From Jejubacter sp036620675 (GTDB lineage: Bacteria > Pseudomonadota > Gammaproteobacteria > Enterobacterales > Enterobacteriaceae): a stretch of DNA of 64,000 nucleotides. The notes beneath the pieces were generated by a model. It was not told the DNA's origin. It did not search any database and worked only from the letters and a program-made list of their open reading frames with translations. The position numbers and the translations under genes are program-made. Every line of letters begins with the position of its first letter. The stretch's first letter is position 1. Positions 17,782-25,781 of the stretch are shown piece by piece. The stretch lies in the NCBI GenBank assembly GCA_036620675.1, contig JAZHEE010000001.1; one strand, 5' to 3'.

Positions 17782-19115
17782 GTCCGTAACACCGCATAAA
17801 GTTCCAGTTTCACATCCCCCAGCGACCTCGGGGTGTAGAAGGTACAGCTACCAGCTTCCAGCATGGCACGGGCCGCATCTGAGGTGAGATCCAGCGAGAA
17901 ATACTGGTTTTCAAGACGCAGAGGGATAGCGGCCGGCACATGGCTGAGCGGTTTGATGACCATGCCGCTCAGCGCTACATTGACGACATCAGAGACGTCG
18001 GCAAAACTCCCTGCCTTGCATAGCTGCGGGAATCTGACCTGCAGTTCATGATTCGGCATGGAAGCGCGTACCGAAAGATAGAAATCTGCCCCTTCACGCA
18101 GGCGGGCGTCGTGCAGCGAGCCTTTCCAGATCTGCTCTTCGTGCTCAAGCTGGATACTGACAACGCGGGACGGCAGGCTGGCTTCCAGTAACTTATCCAA
18201 CAATGTCAGCAGTGGTGGAAACACCTGCTCTGGCGCCTCGTGCCGATAAACCGGAATATCGCCGGCGTCATGCTCAAGGGAAAAGGTCAGCAGGCTGCCC
18301 GCCAGACGTGCCAGCTCCCGATACAGCAGCTCCGGATGGCGGGAAGGCGCCTGCAACAACTCCGTCAGCACCGGCTCAGCGCTGTTCAGGGCATTCAGCA
18401 ACCAGAACAGAGAAACATCCGCCACCGCAAAATCCGCCATCCGTTCATTGCTTTCACGACGCATGGCCATCAGACGGCTCCGTCGCGCCTGCAAACGTTT
18501 CAGCAGATCGTCCAGCGCGATCACCAACGTCGAATTTGCAGAAAGCGCCAGTAATGGCGGTATAAAAGAAGTGTCACGGCTCCACTGTCCCTGGGCGTTG
18601 CGCATCAGGCGCGCGACCGGACAAGTCAGATACGCCGCATTTTCTTGGGCAGAAAGTCGCAGCGTGATAGCATGGCGCAGAACCGCCAGCTCACCACGCT
18701 CACTGCCAGCCAGTTCCTGCACCGGTACCCGCTCGGCCTTCCAGCGACGAGGGCGGTCATGATCCTGACCGTCATCCAGGTTACCACCATTGGCGCTGAG
18801 TAACGGCAGTGCCAGTAGAACCTCAACCGAATCCAGACCGGCGGCTGCCGACAAATCACAAACTGGCGGCAGGTTGTCCGCCAGATCGGTATCCACCAGC
18901 GTGCCATCAGGAAAACGCACGACAATACGGGTGGCGTTAAGGCGGGAAAGTGCCAGCCCGGCATCGTCGAATTCTGCGGCGATAACGCCCCACGGATGGG
19001 CCAGCCCCATCCGTGCAACGGTATCACTAACATACGCATCCCACTGCGCCTGCTGCTGAAACTGCTGCGGAGCCAGGAAGGCGCCGTCTTCCCACAACGG
19101 ACGATAAATTTTCAT
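17778..19115 (-). CDS. tssK: T6SS baseplate connector TssK
   Basis: A 445-residue TssK, the trimeric adaptor that joins the baseplate wedges to TssL and TssM. It opens MKIYRPLWEDGAFLAPQQFQ, the signature of the family (W-x-EG-x-FL-x-PQ-x-FQ), and ends with an FYTPRSLGDVKLELYAVL tail typical of the C-terminal neck-binding domain. It lies 13 bases after tssC and overlaps tssL, within one operon. Confidence 0.95.
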   Translation of the reverse strand: MKIYRPLWEDGAFLAPQQFQQQAQWDAYVSDTVARMGLAHPWGVIAAEFDDAGLALSRLNATRIVVRFPDGTLVDTDLADNLPPVCDLSAAAGLDSVEVLLALPLLSANGGNLDDGQDHDRPRRWKAERVPVQELAGSERGELAVLRHAITLRLSAQENAAYLTCPVARLMRNAQGQWSRDTSFIPPLLALSANSTLVIALDDLLKRLQARRSRLMAMRRESNERMADFAVADVSLFWLLNALNSAEPVLTELLQAPSRHPELLYRELARLAGSLLTFSLEHDAGDIPVYRHEAPEQVFPPLLTLLDKLLEASLPSRVVSIQLEHEEQIWKGSLHDARLREGADFYLSVRASMPNHELQVRFPQLCKAGSFADVSDVVNVALSGMVIKPLSHVPAAIPLRLENQYFSLDLTSDAARAMLEAGSCTFYTPRSLGDVKLELYAVLRT

Positions 19116-19128
19116 CCCTGTGACCGCC

Positions 19129-20676
19129 TTACGCTTTCGCCTTCGGCATCTGGGAAACCAGAGACAGGTTCACGTCCATACCTTCCACCTGGAAGTGCGG
19201 AATAGCGTAGAGCTTCACACGGAAGAAGCCCGGGTTATCCTCAATGTCTTCCACCACCACTTTAGCGTCGCGCAACGGGTGCGAAGCCTGCAGCTCGTCG
19301 CCCGGATCGGTCATCTCGGTGACCAGACTACGAACCCAGGTGTTCAGCTCCAGCTCCAGCAGACGGCGGTCTTTGGTGGTGCCGATGTTTTCGCGCTGAA
19401 TCAGCTTCAGGTAGTGGGCGATACGCGACAGCAGGAAGATATAGGGCAGGCGCGCGTTAATACGGCTGTTAGCGGTGGCGTCCGCGGTGTCGTACAGCGC
19501 CGGTTTCTGGGTCGAGTTGGCCGAGAAGAAGCAGGCGTAATCGCGGTTCTTGTAGTAAGAAAGCGGAATAAAGCCCAGGTTAGAAAACTCAAATTCGCGG
19601 GTTTCCGGGATCATCACTTCCGACGGGATCTTCACCTGATTGCCGGTACCCAGGTCATACAGGTGGATCGGCAGGTCCTGCACCGCACCACCGGCCTGGG
19701 GCCCGCGGATCTGCACGCACCAGCCGTTATTGATAAAGCTGCGCACCATGTTCGCCGCGAAGGCGAATGACGCATTGGTCCACAGGTATTTTTCGTGATC
19801 CGGCCCTTTCACCTCTTCCACATAGTTAAAGCTGCGCACCGGCACGGTATCCGGCCCGTAGGGCAGACGACCCAGCACCCGCGGCATGGTCAGGCCAATG
19901 TAGCGGGCATCGTCGGTGTCGCGGAACGACTTCCACTTAATGTATTCGGCGCGGTCAAAGTAGTTACCGATATCCTTGATGGCCGACACCTCTTCCATGG
20001 TCTCTTTCAGGAAGAATTTCGGCCCCACCGAGCCGATAAACGGCATATGGGCCGCGGCGGAAACTTTGGAGATATTACGCAGCAGCGCCACGTCCTGAGC
20101 CGAAGCGTCGAATTCATAAGACGAAATCAGCGCGGCAATCGGCTCTCCGCCCGGGGTGTCGTATTCATCGATATAGGTATGTTTATACAGGCCGCTCTGG
20201 ATAATTTCCGGACAGTCTTCGAAGTCCTGACGCAGATCCTCTTTCGACAGGTCGAGGATCTCCAGCTTCACGTTCTGACGGAAGTCGGTTTTATCCACCG
20301 TGTGCTTCAGGCCGCGCCACAGTGATTCGACCTGCTGGAACTCCGGATGGTGCATCACTGCGTCCAGCTGGCGGCTGATCTGGCTGTCCAGTTCGGCGAT
20401 ATGGTGGTCCAGCAGGGTCTTGTCGAGCTTCTCCACCTTCGAGCCGGACTGCTTAAGCCGCTCCAGGAAAATCTGCATAGCGGCGGTGACGCGCTCGTCC
20501 GCCGTCGCATCCGACATCGCCTGGTTATCCTGCCAGGACTCCAGGGCGCTCAGCTTATCGACCGGGTTCAGGTTGATTTTTTCAAACAGGGAGGCATATA
20601 CGCCACCGGCTTCAGAACGTTCCAGCACCACGCTTTCGCCGCCGGCGACCGATTCATTTTTTACAGACATCAGCAT
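19129..20676 (-). CDS. tssC: T6SS sheath large subunit TssC
   Basis: A 515-residue TssC (VipB), which co-assembles with TssB into the contractile sheath. Family stretches include FQQVESLWRGLKHTVDKTDF and the C-terminal HFQVEGMDVNLSLVSQMPKA. Two starts are possible: the ATG at 20676 (MLMSVKNES) and one two codons later at 20670; the first is kept because GAGAG precedes it closely. A 35-base gap separates it from tssB. Length and order are normal. Confidence 0.96.
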   Translation of the reverse strand: MLMSVKNESVAGGESVVLERSEAGGVYASLFEKINLNPVDKLSALESWQDNQAMSDATADERVTAAMQIFLERLKQSGSKVEKLDKTLLDHHIAELDSQISRQLDAVMHHPEFQQVESLWRGLKHTVDKTDFRQNVKLEILDLSKEDLRQDFEDCPEIIQSGLYKHTYIDEYDTPGGEPIAALISSYEFDASAQDVALLRNISKVSAAAHMPFIGSVGPKFFLKETMEEVSAIKDIGNYFDRAEYIKWKSFRDTDDARYIGLTMPRVLGRLPYGPDTVPVRSFNYVEEVKGPDHEKYLWTNASFAFAANMVRSFINNGWCVQIRGPQAGGAVQDLPIHLYDLGTGNQVKIPSEVMIPETREFEFSNLGFIPLSYYKNRDYACFFSANSTQKPALYDTADATANSRINARLPYIFLLSRIAHYLKLIQRENIGTTKDRRLLELELNTWVRSLVTEMTDPGDELQASHPLRDAKVVVEDIEDNPGFFRVKLYAIPHFQVEGMDVNLSLVSQMPKAKA

Positions 20677-20711
20677 TTTCTCTCGTTAATCCGTTAAACA
20701 CAGGGCCTTTG

Positions 20712-21209
20712 TTACGCCTGTTGCGGCGCCAGGGCAGACAATTCATTACGCAGTTCGTTGCTGAGCGCCGGATCGCGCAGGATTTTTTCCAGCTCCTTAC
20801 GGAAGGTGACGTTATCCAGCAGGTTCGCTTTCAGGTCGCGCAGTAAGTTGCGCATGGCCAGCATGGCCTTCAGTTGGGGGATCTGGCGGGCCACCTGCTC
20901 CGGGGTGAAATCTTTCATATCACGGAAGGTCAGGTTGATATTTTCTTCACTGCCATCGCCGGCCAGGGTGTTTTCAACGGTGAGGTTTACTGAAGGGGAA
21001 AATTCCGAGAGGGCACTATTAAAATTATTTTTATTAACGCTAACCTTCTCTCTTTCAGAGAGAGGCGCCGTTTCCCTGCCGTTACTAAAATCACCGGTCA
21101 CCAGTAATTTGAGCGGCAGCTCAGTTTTCTTACTCGCCCCGCCGGTATGCAGGTCAAGTTTCAGGTTAATACGGGCTTTGGGTATTTCTTTCTGGAAGCT
21201 GTCGCTCAT
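20712..21209 (-). CDS. tssB: T6SS sheath small subunit TssB
   Basis: A 165-residue TssB (VipA), the small sheath subunit and first gene of the locus on this strand. It starts MSDSFQKEIPKARINLKLDL and contains the conserved LPLKLLVTGDFS segment. The gene heads an operon running at least through tssM. The non-coding region upstream (21235-22116) holds candidate regulatory palindromes and presumably the promoter. Confidence 0.95.
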   Translation of the reverse strand: MSDSFQKEIPKARINLKLDLHTGGASKKTELPLKLLVTGDFSNGRETAPLSEREKVSVNKNNFNSALSEFSPSVNLTVENTLAGDGSEENINLTFRDMKDFTPEQVARQIPQLKAMLAMRNLLRDLKANLLDNVTFRKELEKILRDPALSNELRNELSALAPQQA

Positions 21210-21320
21210 AAATCCCTCTTTGATCGCTGTGTGAGTGGTTTCTGAAACCCTGTTTCTTTACAGCGCATATTAGAGCATTACGCTACAGACGATCAACAGC
21301 GCAGATCATAGAACTACAAT

Positions 21321-21344
21321 TGGATAATTCTTAAGAATTTTCCA
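21321..21344. promoter_or_regulatory. 24-bp palindrome with RcsB-box-like half, upstream of tssB
   Basis: A near-perfect 24-bp palindrome whose 14-bp core AATTCTTAAGAATT is perfect, about 110 bases before the tssB start. From 21332 to 21345 the sequence TAAGAATTTTCCAC matches 11 of 14 positions of the RcsAB consensus TAAGAATATTCCTA. It could bind RcsB or another dimeric regulator. The symmetry is seen directly; the identity of the binder is a guess. Confidence 0.45.
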
Positions 21345-21478
21345 CTAACGAAAATCAAAACAAAACTTCACCACAAGAACAAAATACAGACTATCGAACC
21401 AGCTTAAAAATAAAATGCAGGACAACAGGCAGGCACAAAGAAGAAAAAAAAGACACATACCGCAATTGAGGTATTGAG

Positions 21479-21492
21479 TTGATATAAATCAA
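21479..21492. promoter_or_regulatory. Consensus FNR/CRP-family site upstream of tssB
   Basis: TTGATATAAATCAA matches the FNR consensus TTGAT-N4-ATCAA at all ten defined positions. It lies about 270 bases upstream of the tssB start, in the AT-rich leader of the T6SS operon. It could link the T6SS to oxygen supply. I could not identify a transcription start, so activation or repression cannot be told. Confidence 0.5.
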
Positions 21493-22116
21493 TGAAAGCC
21501 GTTCAACTCAGAAATAACGCCAGTGCAGCAAGCACCAAATCAGCCCGTCCGGGGAATAAAACCCCCTCGCTACCGGAAAATATATTGTAGATGAAAACAG
21601 GATATGAGCAATTACATCCCGTGGAACGAGGTTTTTATAGGATTTTTATCATTCAGATGCGATTACTCTTAATTTCGCTCACGTGACATGATGAATAGAT
21701 AAGGTATTACAATGCAAGCCTCAGAACGTCAATAATAGCGAAAGACACTGTATTGTCGGGCTCCTGTTTTGGTTCCGCCTGCACATGATGTACCGACCCG
21801 TCCAGCCTGTTGGACGATTTCTGCCTATCCGTGACGCCAGCAGCCCGCCAGATACGGGTATCTGCATATGGGATATGCATCGCTTCCTTACGGATCGGCA
21901 CGGCCAGCGCCCCGGGTGACGGGTTCTGCGGCATCATCCTTGGCATAACGCCACGCAGCCAGGCGAGGGTATTCAACGCGGGGAACGGAGCCAGGCGGCA
22001 CAGGCCGGCACGCAGACGGCCGGGAAAGCATATCTCAGCCTGATAGCAACTAAACCAGGCCGCCGATATAAGCTAACGAATGATGACCTGCTGAATGGTG
22101 TACTCATTTCAGCACA

Positions 22117-22156
22117 AAATAAAAAACCCCATGATACTCAATATCATGGGGTTTAA
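22117..22156 (-). terminator. Original serT terminator, displaced
   Basis: A perfect 13-bp stem (22124-22136 with 22142-22154, loop CTCAA) followed on the minus strand by TTTTTTATTTT: a strong intrinsic terminator. It sits next to the partial serT copy at attL, so it was probably the native terminator of the tRNA gene before the prophage separated them by 41 kb. Confidence 0.85.
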
Positions 22157-22158
22157 AG

Positions 22159-22218
22159 ATGGCGGAAGCGCAGAGATTCGAACTCTGGGAGGGTTTCCCC
22201 TCGCCGGTTTTCAAGACC
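22159..22218. repeat. Left attachment repeat (partial serT 3' end)
   Basis: Sixty bases identical to 63185-63244, covering the 3' part of serT from the anticodon stem to the CCA end. The match ends exactly where the tRNA sequence turns from GACC into unrelated AAGACTAAAT. This is the left prophage junction, created by integration into serT. Confidence 0.95.
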
Positions 22219-22320
22219 AAGACTAAATATTTAAAATTCAACCAGTTAAGGAGTATTAGTTGAATAATTTGTTATTTTTTGTACTCAGTACATCAATCAC
22301 TTATGACGCTAAGTTTCCGC

Positions 22321-22881
22321 TTATTCTATCAATTTCCCTGCCGGAAAACGCTTATATATCGTCTTCTCTGAGATATCGAAAATGCGCGCTAGTTCGGAAC
22401 GGGAATGGCCGGTTGCCAGCAGCCGTCCGATCTGCTCCCACTGTTCAGGGGTAAGTTTTGGACGTCGACCGCCTACCCTTCCCTTTGCTCTGGCCGATGC
22501 CAGTCCCGCCCGGGTGCGTTCGACAATCAGCTCGCGCTCCATCTCTGCTAAAGCGCCCATTACATGAAAGAAGAAACGCCCCATTGCCGATGAGGTGTCT
22601 ATGCTGTCGGTCAGGCTACGGAAATTAACCCCACGTTCGCGCAGCTCCTCAATCAGCGCTACCAGATGGCGCATACTGCGGCCCAGGCGATCGAGCTTCC
22701 ACACCATCAGGGTATCCCCGGGCGCCAGCCGCTTTAACAACTGGTTTAATCCTGGCCGTTCTGATGCTTTACCACTGATCCGGTCTTCAAAGATTAAATC
22801 GCAACCAGCTTTTTCCAGCGCGTCACGCTGTAGCTCCGTATGCTGATCGCTCGTCGATACCCTTACATAGCCGATTAACAC
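22321..22881 (-). CDS. pin: Serine DNA invertase (Gin/Pin family)
   Basis: A 186-residue serine recombinase that inverts DNA between two short crossover sites, with Fis as usual host partner. The catalytic domain shows IGYVRVSTSDQ (nucleophile Ser in VRVS), GDTLMVWKLDRLGRS and ALAEMERELIVERTRAG. A C-terminal helix-turn-helix follows (SRSELARIFDISEKTIYKRF). I chose the GTG at 22881, with GGGGGT eight bases upstream, because its product starts at the usual Gin/Pin N-terminus; an upstream ATG would add 26 atypical residues. It lies just outside the left crossover site, as gin does beside the Mu G segment. Confidence 0.93.
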   Translation of the reverse strand: MLIGYVRVSTSDQHTELQRDALEKAGCDLIFEDRISGKASERPGLNQLLKRLAPGDTLMVWKLDRLGRSMRHLVALIEELRERGVNFRSLTDSIDTSSAMGRFFFHVMGALAEMERELIVERTRAGLASARAKGRVGGRRPKLTPEQWEQIGRLLATGHSRSELARIFDISEKTIYKRFPAGKLIE

Positions 22882-22926
22882 GCTGTTTACCCCCGGCAAA
22901 GCGCAAATAATGGCATGCAAGCGCTG

Positions 22927-22952
22927 TTCTCTAAAACCTCGGTTTGGGGGAA
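22927..22952 (+). repeat. Left invertase crossover site
   Basis: A 26-bp site with core AAACCTCGGTTT and central TC dinucleotide, closely like Mu gix. It matches 24745-24770 in inverted orientation at 23 of 26 positions. Inversion between the two would flip about 1.8 kb of tail-fibre DNA. Confidence 0.9.
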
Positions 22953-23309
22953 CTGTCAAAAACGCCCCGATACATGGTCGCCAAGGATTCCAACGCTAAT
23001 GGCTGGTATGAGGTATACAGCGACGGATTTATCAGACAGGGCATGAAATTCCCGAATAATGCTCCTTTGATTATCACGGCACCCTCGTCGGGAGAGATTG
23101 TTCGGTTCCCAACGTCCTTTAAGACAACGATTACAAATATCGCCATGGCCCTGAATACTGGTATTGATAATGGACTGGAATTCCCTGGGTATTCATCTGA
23201 ATCACTAACGTCTATCAGGGTTCTCTCTATGTCGGTATCAAATAGCTCTAACGCAACTGGATTATATTTATCAAAATTTGTCGGATATATCGTTGTGGAG
23301 GGATATTGA
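22940..23309 (+). CDS. Silent alternative tail-fibre C-terminus
   Basis: An open frame of about 122 codons without its own start. It begins inside the left crossover site, reading LGLGELSKTPRYMVAKDSN. The crossover site in the expressed fibre gene is read in the same frame (LGLGEGSALPV), so inversion would join the constant N-terminus to this C-terminus without a frameshift. The encoded piece ends NATGLYLSKFVGYIVVEGY, typical of fibre tips. It is silent in the present orientation. This is a receptor-specificity cassette rather than an independent gene. Confidence 0.88.
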
Positions 23310-23310
23310 T

Positions 23311-23724
23311 ATGTGGTTCTGGAATCCTGTTGATTGCAATGAAGCGCTGCCGGGCGTTCACGATATTAGCCAGTGCATTGAGATTGATGATGACCAACAT
23401 CCATTTAAAACCGAGGCTACACCTGATTGTAAAAAGTGGTCGAGCGATACTGAGGGGCGTCCTGTTCTGGTAGACATTCCTCCTCCGACGAAAGAGGAAT
23501 TGATTGCACAAACGGAAGCCGAAAAGCAGCGGCAGATTGATGAGGCCAACGCCTGGATAAACGGGCAGCAATGGCCGTCTAAATTAGCGCTGGGCCGCCT
23601 CTCTGAGGATGAAACGGCGCAGTTTAACGAATGGCTGGACTATCTGGACGCAGTGAGTGCCGTAGACACCTCCACCGCTCCAGATATTGAGTGGCCTACG
23701 CCGCCGGAGCAACCGGCCAGTTGA
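23311..23724 (+). CDS. tfa: Tail-fibre assembly chaperone for the silent fibre
   Basis: A 137-residue Tfa-type protein starting MWFWNPVDCNEALPGVHD, with the family C-terminus EWLDYLDAVSAVDTS-IEWPTPP. It follows the silent fibre cassette by one base, with GGAGG eight bases upstream. It runs toward the other tfa gene and their ends overlap by 29 bases, tail to tail. Each orientation of the invertible segment therefore carries a matching fibre tip and chaperone. In the present orientation it is unlikely to be transcribed from the tail operon. Confidence 0.88.
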   Translation: MWFWNPVDCNEALPGVHDISQCIEIDDDQHPFKTEATPDCKKWSSDTEGRPVLVDIPPPTKEELIAQTEAEKQRQIDEANAWINGQQWPSKLALGRLSEDETAQFNEWLDYLDAVSAVDTSTAPDIEWPTPPEQPAS

Positions 23725-24292
23725 TGTCCGGCGCTGCATCGGTATCAACGGATTGCAGCTCTTTGATGTACGACAGCCAGCTAATCAGGCTGGCTTTGTC
23801 GTCATCGCTGATAATGCCCAGCTGTAGCTCGGTCTGCCAGATGCTGATCGTAGCCTGAGCCTCTGCCAGCATTGCTGCTTTCTGCTGCTCTGCGGCGGCC
23901 ACATCAGCGGTGTGCTGAGCGTCGGTATCAGTTACCCACTTTTCCCCATCCCACTCGTCGTATGGCGTAGCCGGTGCTGTAGTGGTCGTTCCCGCCGGGT
24001 AATCACCTGGTGCTGTAACTTCCACCGGCTCGCCATTCTCTGTGCTGTAGACGGTTTCACCGCGATGATCTGCGACATATCCCCACCCAGCATCGTCGGC
24101 GTTGCGACAAATTGCCTTCCCTTTCTTTTTCGCCGGTGGTTCATCTACAGCAGAATTAGCCGGGATCCCCACTCCCACCGCCAGATATTCCACAGCAGAG
24201 GACAGATATTCGCGGGTGTCTGCCGCATAGTTGTAAACCGTCAGATCCCCGGCAGTGGTGGCAATATTATTTTTATCCAGGATAGCGCTCAT
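23696..24292 (-). CDS. tfa: Tail-fibre assembly chaperone for the expressed fibre
   Basis: A 198-residue Tfa protein, longer than its partner, ending SWLSYIKELQSVDTDAAPDINWPVAP, the conserved Tfa C-terminus. Its ATG overlaps the stop of the fibre gene (TAATG), so the two are coupled. Tfa proteins help fold the trimeric fibre and may remain attached. The two tfa genes meet at the centre of the invertible segment. Confidence 0.9.
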   Translation of the reverse strand: MSAILDKNNIATTAGDLTVYNYAADTREYLSSAVEYLAVGVGIPANSAVDEPPAKKKGKAICRNADDAGWGYVADHRGETVYSTENGEPVEVTAPGDYPAGTTTTAPATPYDEWDGEKWVTDTDAQHTADVAAAEQQKAAMLAEAQATISIWQTELQLGIISDDDKASLISWLSYIKELQSVDTDAAPDINWPVAPAA

Positions 24293-25101
24293 TATGCGGC
24301 CCTCACGATGTAATTAAATGCGATGTTGCGCGGCCTAACGCCAAAGCGGTAAGCGATTCCAGTCATAGTCATTTCCTGAGAGCCATATGAAGTAAAAGTG
24401 GAACTAATTAGCTCTTTCGAATCCACGTTATATGCAAAGTTTTTAGGTGGGGAACCAGGTACGCCCGTTGATACCTCGTCATAACTACTACCATTGCCAT
24501 GATAGTTACTGATTTTTGTTTCAGCTTGAGCGACCAATAAAATTCTACCAGCATCAACACCACGCCCATCATCCCATCCACGAATAAATTCGCCCCGCAA
24601 ATCAGGCAGCTTCCCGCTCGGGTACGCCAGCGCAAGCTTCGGATACAGCGCCGCCGTGAACGTAGCACCGTTGCATTTAAGCCAGCCCGCTGGCGGCGTC
24701 GCCGACGGCCACGGAACAGGTACGCCAACCGGCAACGCACTGCCTTCCCCCAAACCGAGGTTTGCGAGAGCCGTGGAAATGGCCGTTTCACCATCTGCGG
24801 CGATATCGCCGAATGGGTTTTCGCGGCTGAGGTACTGCGCAGCAAAGCCGCTGGTCAGCTTCGCAACGAACGCGGCGATATCGCCATCGTCGGACACGTC
24901 GGAGTCGGTCTTCTCTGCGACGAACTGCGCCAGCGCAGCCGCGACGAACGACGCCTGGCGCAACGCTTTATTGACCTGCGCACTCGACGCCTTACCACTG
25001 GTGAATCCATCGATAACCGCAGGTAGCGCCTCCCATTCCTCCTGGCTCATCACATTGGCATTAGTGCCGGTAGCAAAAGCCTTAAAATCGTTGGTAGCCA
25101 T
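24292..25101 (-). CDS. Tail fibre protein, expressed form
   Basis: A 269-residue fibre. The N-terminal part (MATNDFKAFATG, then FTSGKASSAQVNKALRQASF) is the constant, baseplate-attached portion. The crossover site falls within the codons for LANLGLGEG near residue 117, and everything after it is exchangeable, including a collar-like motif (PVGVPVPWPSATPPAGWLKCNG) and the tip (FGVRPRNIAFNYIVRAA). The ATG at 25101 overlaps the stop of the preceding gene; a start six codons upstream is less likely. Confidence 0.9.
   Translation of the reverse strand: MATNDFKAFATGTNANVMSQEEWEALPAVIDGFTSGKASSAQVNKALRQASFVAAALAQFVAEKTDSDVSDDGDIAAFVAKLTSGFAAQYLSRENPFGDIAADGETAISTALANLGLGEGSALPVGVPVPWPSATPPAGWLKCNGATFTAALYPKLALAYPSGKLPDLRGEFIRGWDDGRGVDAGRILLVAQAETKISNYHGNGSSYDEVSTGVPGSPPKNFAYNVDSKELISSTFTSYGSQEMTMTGIAYRFGVRPRNIAFNYIVRAA
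24745..24770 (-). repeat. Right invertase crossover site, inside the fibre gene
   Basis: A 26-bp site in inverse orientation to 22927-22952, sharing the core AAACCTCGGTTT and the flank TGGGGGAA. It differs from the left site only at positions 1, 6 and 7. Being inside the fibre coding sequence, it defines the boundary between constant and variable parts. Confidence 0.9.
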
Positions 25102-25781
25102 TACAGTATTTTCTCCCATGATCCAACATCGAACCCGCCGATGTATTCGTTATCCATATCAAGCCCAAAAAACTTAGTGCCGGTGGACGGGGTTTCTATC
25201 CCCGGCGTTTCGATATCGCCAGCCCACACGCCAGCGGCTTTCACTGTCAGATAGCCCTGCCGGATAGCCGCCAGCAACTCGCGGGACACGTCATCGATAT
25301 CTGTTTCCGGAAACACCCACACTGAAATAGTCATGTCCTGGTTATCGACGATCTGCATTCGCAGGCCAGAGCCAGCCAGCGCCGTATCAAGGATTTCCGG
25401 CAGCGTGTCGTTCTGGCCGTTCCAGTTGTTGATCGCTATCCGCGCCTTGAGGATGATCCGGTACGTGTCGTCACTGAGTGCCGTCCGGCCGGCATCAGGG
25501 TCATAAGGCCCCTGCCACACGCCCTGGTCATAGCCCAGCCCGTCGGTATCCCACGAAAAATAGATGTCGGTAATGGGAACGCCGACGATGCGCGACCGCC
25601 CGATCCACTCGCCCAGGATATCGAGCTGCACGCCGACGGCGGTATCGATGTCGAAATTGTCGATAAGCCCGGCTATCGCGGTATCGATGTCGATCAGCGG
25701 CCGGGTGGACAAATCCACGTGCTGGTAGAACAGCGGTTTGGTGGCGTGGTAGTTGGTGATTAGTCGCGTGTATTTGCTCAT
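25101..25781 (-). CDS. Baseplate/fibre-proximal protein (DUF2612)
   Basis: A 226-residue DUF2612 protein. Between baseplate J and fibre genes such proteins form the outer baseplate that carries the fibre, the place of gpI in P2-like phages. Visible features are an N-terminal LLDNFDIDTAVGVQLDILGEWIGRSR helix-like region and a C-terminal FGLDMDNEYIGGFDVGSWEKIL tail. The ATG at 25781 overlaps the upstream stop (ATGA). The exact mechanical role is inferred from gene order. Confidence 0.8.
   Translation of the reverse strand: MSKYTRLITNYHATKPLFYQHVDLSTRPLIDIDTAIAGLIDNFDIDTAVGVQLDILGEWIGRSRIVGVPITDIYFSWDTDGLGYDQGVWQGPYDPDAGRTALSDDTYRIILKARIAINNWNGQNDTLPEILDTALAGSGLRMQIVDNQDMTISVWVFPETDIDDVSRELLAAIRQGYLTVKAAGVWAGDIETPGIETPSTGTKFFGLDMDNEYIGGFDVGSWEKIL

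Larger units (their letters stand above)
21235..22116. other. Non-coding region between tssB and the old serT end
   Basis: About 880 bases without a gene I can support. The tssB-proximal half is AT-rich and holds the two palindromes listed separately. A frame at 21707-21976 on the minus strand encodes 89 residues (MNTLAWLRGVMPRMMPQNPS...) with no recognisable family or convincing ribosome site; it may be a small gene, a remnant or chance. Before prophage insertion this was the region directly downstream of serT. Confidence 0.5.
22927..24770. mobile_element. Invertible tail-fibre segment (G-segment type)
   Basis: DNA between the two inverted crossover sites, holding two fibre C-terminal cassettes, each with its own tfa gene, in opposite orientations. 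The invertase gene lies immediately outside. Inversion exchanges the fibre tip and should switch host range. The architecture is the same as in phages Mu and P1, with different fibre sequences. Confidence 0.92.

Noticed and set aside
21530..21560. Possible sigma-54 promoter upstream of tssB (TTGGTGCTTGCTGCA on the minus strand)
   Set aside because: The distance between GG and GC is two bases too short for a -24/-12 promoter.
21707..21976. 89-residue minus-strand frame
   Set aside because: No ribosome site, no family and untypical composition; kept only as a remark in the non-coding region entry.
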